Of a stretch of 64,000 bases of DNA, positions 61,791-64,000 are shown in pieces. The notes beneath the pieces were generated by a model. That model was given only the letters and a program-made list of their open reading frames with translations, did not search any database and was not told the DNA's origin. How positions within the stretch are numbered: the stretch's first letter is position 1; each line of letters opens with the position of its first letter. Origin of the DNA: Rhizomys pruinosus (lineage: Eukaryota; Chordata; Mammalia; Rodentia; Spalacidae); assembly GCA_009823505.1 (NCBI GenBank), contig VZQC01009956.1, positions 1,502,225 through 1,566,224 of the forward strand. Direction: 5' to 3'. A program made the position numbers and the translations under genes.

Positions 61791-62876
61791 ACATAATAAG
61801 CTTTAACATAAGACCTTGCACAAATAACATTTTAAGTAATTTTGCTGAATACTTTTTGTAAGTTTATATATGAAATAGAATTTTTGAGTACTTTATTTCT
61901 CATCATGAAGATATATTCCCATTCTAAAAGTATTGGATTTGAACTTCTACATTAGGGTGTTTCAGATATGCCTCTTACATATAATTATTGCATAAATGTA
62001 TAATCTACATAATTTACCCAAACATGATTCACTGAATGACTTTAGTAAACATGTACACTTTTCATTTTCCAAAGCAGTAACATCATCCTGGTTGTTAACA
62101 TTACCTGCCTAGGGCACTGTTATTCTTTCTTACCTAATTCCTTCTTTCACAGGTGAACAATCTATTCACCACAAAGGGCACCCAAGTTATCTTTTAAATA
62201 ATACACACATGTTGTAAAAATTCATGCGTATTCTCTTATTATAACCTTCAACTGAATTTTCCTTGAATTCAAATTGGACCATGAAGTTTGCACCAGTTTC
62301 CAACAGACCTTGATGGATGTACACTCCCACAGAGAAAGTGAGCAATGAATATGTCACATGTCTGCACTGCTTTCCTAAGTTTTTCCTCCACACTCTTCTT
62401 GGTTTCCTAGAATCCAGACATACTTCATTTTCTCAGTTATTTTTTATGGATATGGATGCCTTGTCTGTAAGTGAACACATCCATTTACTGCCATGGAGGC
62501 CAGAATAGGTCAGCTCCTTGGAAGTGAATTTACACTTATTTGTTATCTTCCAAGTGGCTACTAGAAACCAAGCCTGGATCCTCTGCAAAAGCGGTTGATG
62601 CTCCTATTTCCTGGATCATCTCTCTATACCCCCTCTACTTCTTAAATGAAATACTCTAGGATATGACCTTAAGTGCATTGCTTCTCTCAGTAGAAGCACT
62701 AATTGTTAGATACCTCTGTGGATATGTTGTTCTTTAAAAGATGAGATATTGTACATCAAATGCTGTGCACTCTAAAATGCATTCTTTTTTGATTATTCAG
62801 AGAAATTATCAATAGCTATGCTGAGAGAACCTCTGAATGTCTGTTTTAATTTATTCTTCATGATATTACATTACAG

Positions 62877-63650
62877 CCCATGGTTTCATGGTGTTGATTT
62901 ATACTTTTCTGACATCATTGGAACCAAAATTGATCTAAGTCATCAGGAATTCATATATTCACACAATAGAACATCATGGATATGAGATCAATTTTTAATA
63001 GGGAGTCTATTTAGATGCAAATGTAAATCTTACATATACTGGCTGAGGAAATTTTACACAATATTTATGGCAAATTGCATGTTTACTCTAAGCTATCACC
63101 TGAGGTCAGGTGTCAAGTTTTCCCCCTTTAGCAACATGTCAGATTTCAGAATATCAGAACTGTAAATATCTGTTCCATGTACCTAGTCAAGGAGTAAGTA
63201 ACTTGTTTGTTCATAAATGAGTTTAGTTTTACATTTTTAATATTTATTTTGTGTATTAATGTACTGTCTGCATGTAGGTCTGTGCACCCATGTTGTACAA
63301 TGCCACAGAGGTCAGAAGAGGGAATCGATTCCCTTGGAACTGGTGTTAAAGATGGTTCTCAGCCACCATATGGGTGCTGGGGCTCAACCCGGGTCCTCTG
63401 GAGGAGCAGTTGGCACTCTTAACTGCTAGGCCATCTCTCCATCCCCTATTTTTACATTTTTAAAGATGGGAGAGACTTTGTATCAGGTTTATAGCAGGTG
63501 GCAAGTTTTCTGTGCTAGTTACAGATTTCAATATAATGTAGTGCCTATGCAAATGGAGTGTCATTAAATTATTTTTGGGGGATGACAAGAAACATCTAGC
63601 TTCCCTCCATCCATAGACAAACTGGCATACACATTCACAAAACTAAAGTA
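62877..63650. repeat. Array 2 unit 7 (partial, right boundary)
   Basis: Homology to the unit start continues, with an internal deletion at about 63540, to CACATTCACAAAACTAAAGT, and is then lost. A private B2 lies at 63241. Confidence 0.8.
63241..63449 (-). mobile_element. Young B2 SINE, minus strand
   Basis: GTCTGCATGTAGGTCTGTGC, CAGCCACCATATGGGTGCTG, GGCCATCTCTCCATCCCC. Target duplication TTTTACATTTTTAA at 63227-63240 and 63450-63463. Confidence 0.93.
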
Positions 63651-63704
63651 TTTTCAACTTCCCAGATACAAACTGCCTGAACACATACTGGAGTACTTTC
63701 CTTT

Positions 63705-63780
63705 GATTTTCTTGGCATTTTGAGACTGGGTCTTCCTGCATTATCAGCTAGCCTGGAACTCACTGAGTAGCTCACTTTAA
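63705..63780 (-). mobile_element. B1 fragment, minus strand
   Basis: TTTTGAGACTGGGTCTTCCT and AGCCTGGAACTCACTGAGTA match part of a reversed B1. The rest of 63650-64000 shows no gene. Confidence 0.6.
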
Positions 63781-64000
63781 AACTGTGAGTTTTCCAGGTA
63801 GCTTTAGTGAAATGAAGATTGTTTGGTACATATTCACAATGGCAGCTGTAAACAAAAGGATATCATGACATTTTCAGTAAAGTGGATTGGACTGTAAAGT
63901 ACTATGTTAATCAGAATAATACAGAACCAGAATTAGAAATAAAGCATGATTTGTCTTATGTGAGAAGCTAGAAACTTTCTAACTACAAAAACTGTAATTA

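Larger units (their letters stand above)
58737..62876. repeat. Array 2 unit 6 (short form with deletion)
   Basis: A deletion at about 59525 joins the CAAACAGAGTGTCATTA segment to the AACTCTCAAACATA part after the B2-like remnant, removing the first (CA)n block. It shares the ~180 bp extra segment with unit 5 (about 60170-60345). Private insertions: B2 at 60866 and B1 at 61603. Confidence 0.82.
21488..63650. repeat. Tandem array 2: seven large units (4-6 kb) with short/long alternation
   Basis: The same long series of landmarks recurs in order. Examples: CTCTAAGCTATCACCTG (21713, 26436, 32210, 47570, 54233, 58943, 63084), GCAAATGGAGTGTCATTA, a (CA)n tract, a B2-like, an ID/B3-like and a B1-like SINE, a second (CA)n, CCTCTAGTGGTCAGTA, and GTAAGTGAACACATCC. 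Unit starts (set at the GGTTGCATGGTGTTGATTT mark): 21488, 26215, 32000, 47327, 54023, 58737, 62877. Units 2 and 4 are long forms. Without the provirus and MaLR element the array is about 31 kb. Shared old SINEs predate amplification; young SINEs are private to single units. No reading frame is conserved between units, so I see it as non-coding DNA or a source of non-coding RNA. Confidence 0.92.

Overview
The window is nuclear DNA of a muroid rodent. The evidence is B1, B2 and B3 SINEs throughout (B2 copies carry the GGGCTGGAGAGATGGCT head and a pol III B box), an ERVL-MaLR element of the ORR/MT kind, and a betaretrovirus-like provirus. The only host protein-coding gene is an intact, intronless makorin on the minus strand (8470-9996). 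Its sequence matches MKRN3, so the locus is probably the distal imprinted part of the Prader-Willi/Angelman domain. The species cannot be fixed from the sequence alone.

Layout. (1) 1-7600: a tandem array of about twelve ~650 bp units, running off the left edge. Each unit carries a minus-strand B3-type SINE and a MIR-like segment, and a three-unit higher-order period of ~1.9 kb is visible. It ends just beyond the 3' side of Mkrn3. (2) 7600-10500: Mkrn3 with candidate 3' UTR/poly(A) sites, a CCAAT/ETS-rich upstream region, and three exact copies of a 16 bp palindromic TATA-like repeat about 440 bp upstream of the start codon. (3) 10500-21487: AT-rich intergenic DNA with scattered SINEs and simple repeats; no gene recognised. 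(4) 21488-63650: a second array of large (4-6 kb) units, seven in all, arranged short-long-short-long-short-short-partial. The long form contains an internal duplication with the same microhomology junction in both copies. Most complete units carry two CTCF-like motifs in the same orientation ~95 bp apart. No open reading frame is conserved between units, so the array looks non-coding. (5) Unit 3 of this array was later hit by a provirus (34724-43710, 6 bp target duplication) and by a minus-strand MaLR element (44039-46138). Young SINEs with intact target duplications lie in single units.

The provirus has type D-like betaretroviral gag, pro (dUTPase, protease, G-patch) and pol, with both classical -1 slippery heptamers retained. 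Its env is gammaretrovirus-like. It is defective: frame breaks lie at C10, C9 and A7 runs, and there are four in-frame stops. The two LTRs differ at about 14 of ~370 sites, plus a 49 bp U3 duplication present only in the 5' LTR.

The most interesting combination is an imprinted-domain gene flanked on both sides by unrelated higher-order tandem arrays, one of which repeats paired CTCF-like sites. Whether the arrays are transcribed, bound by CTCF or imprinted cannot be told from sequence.
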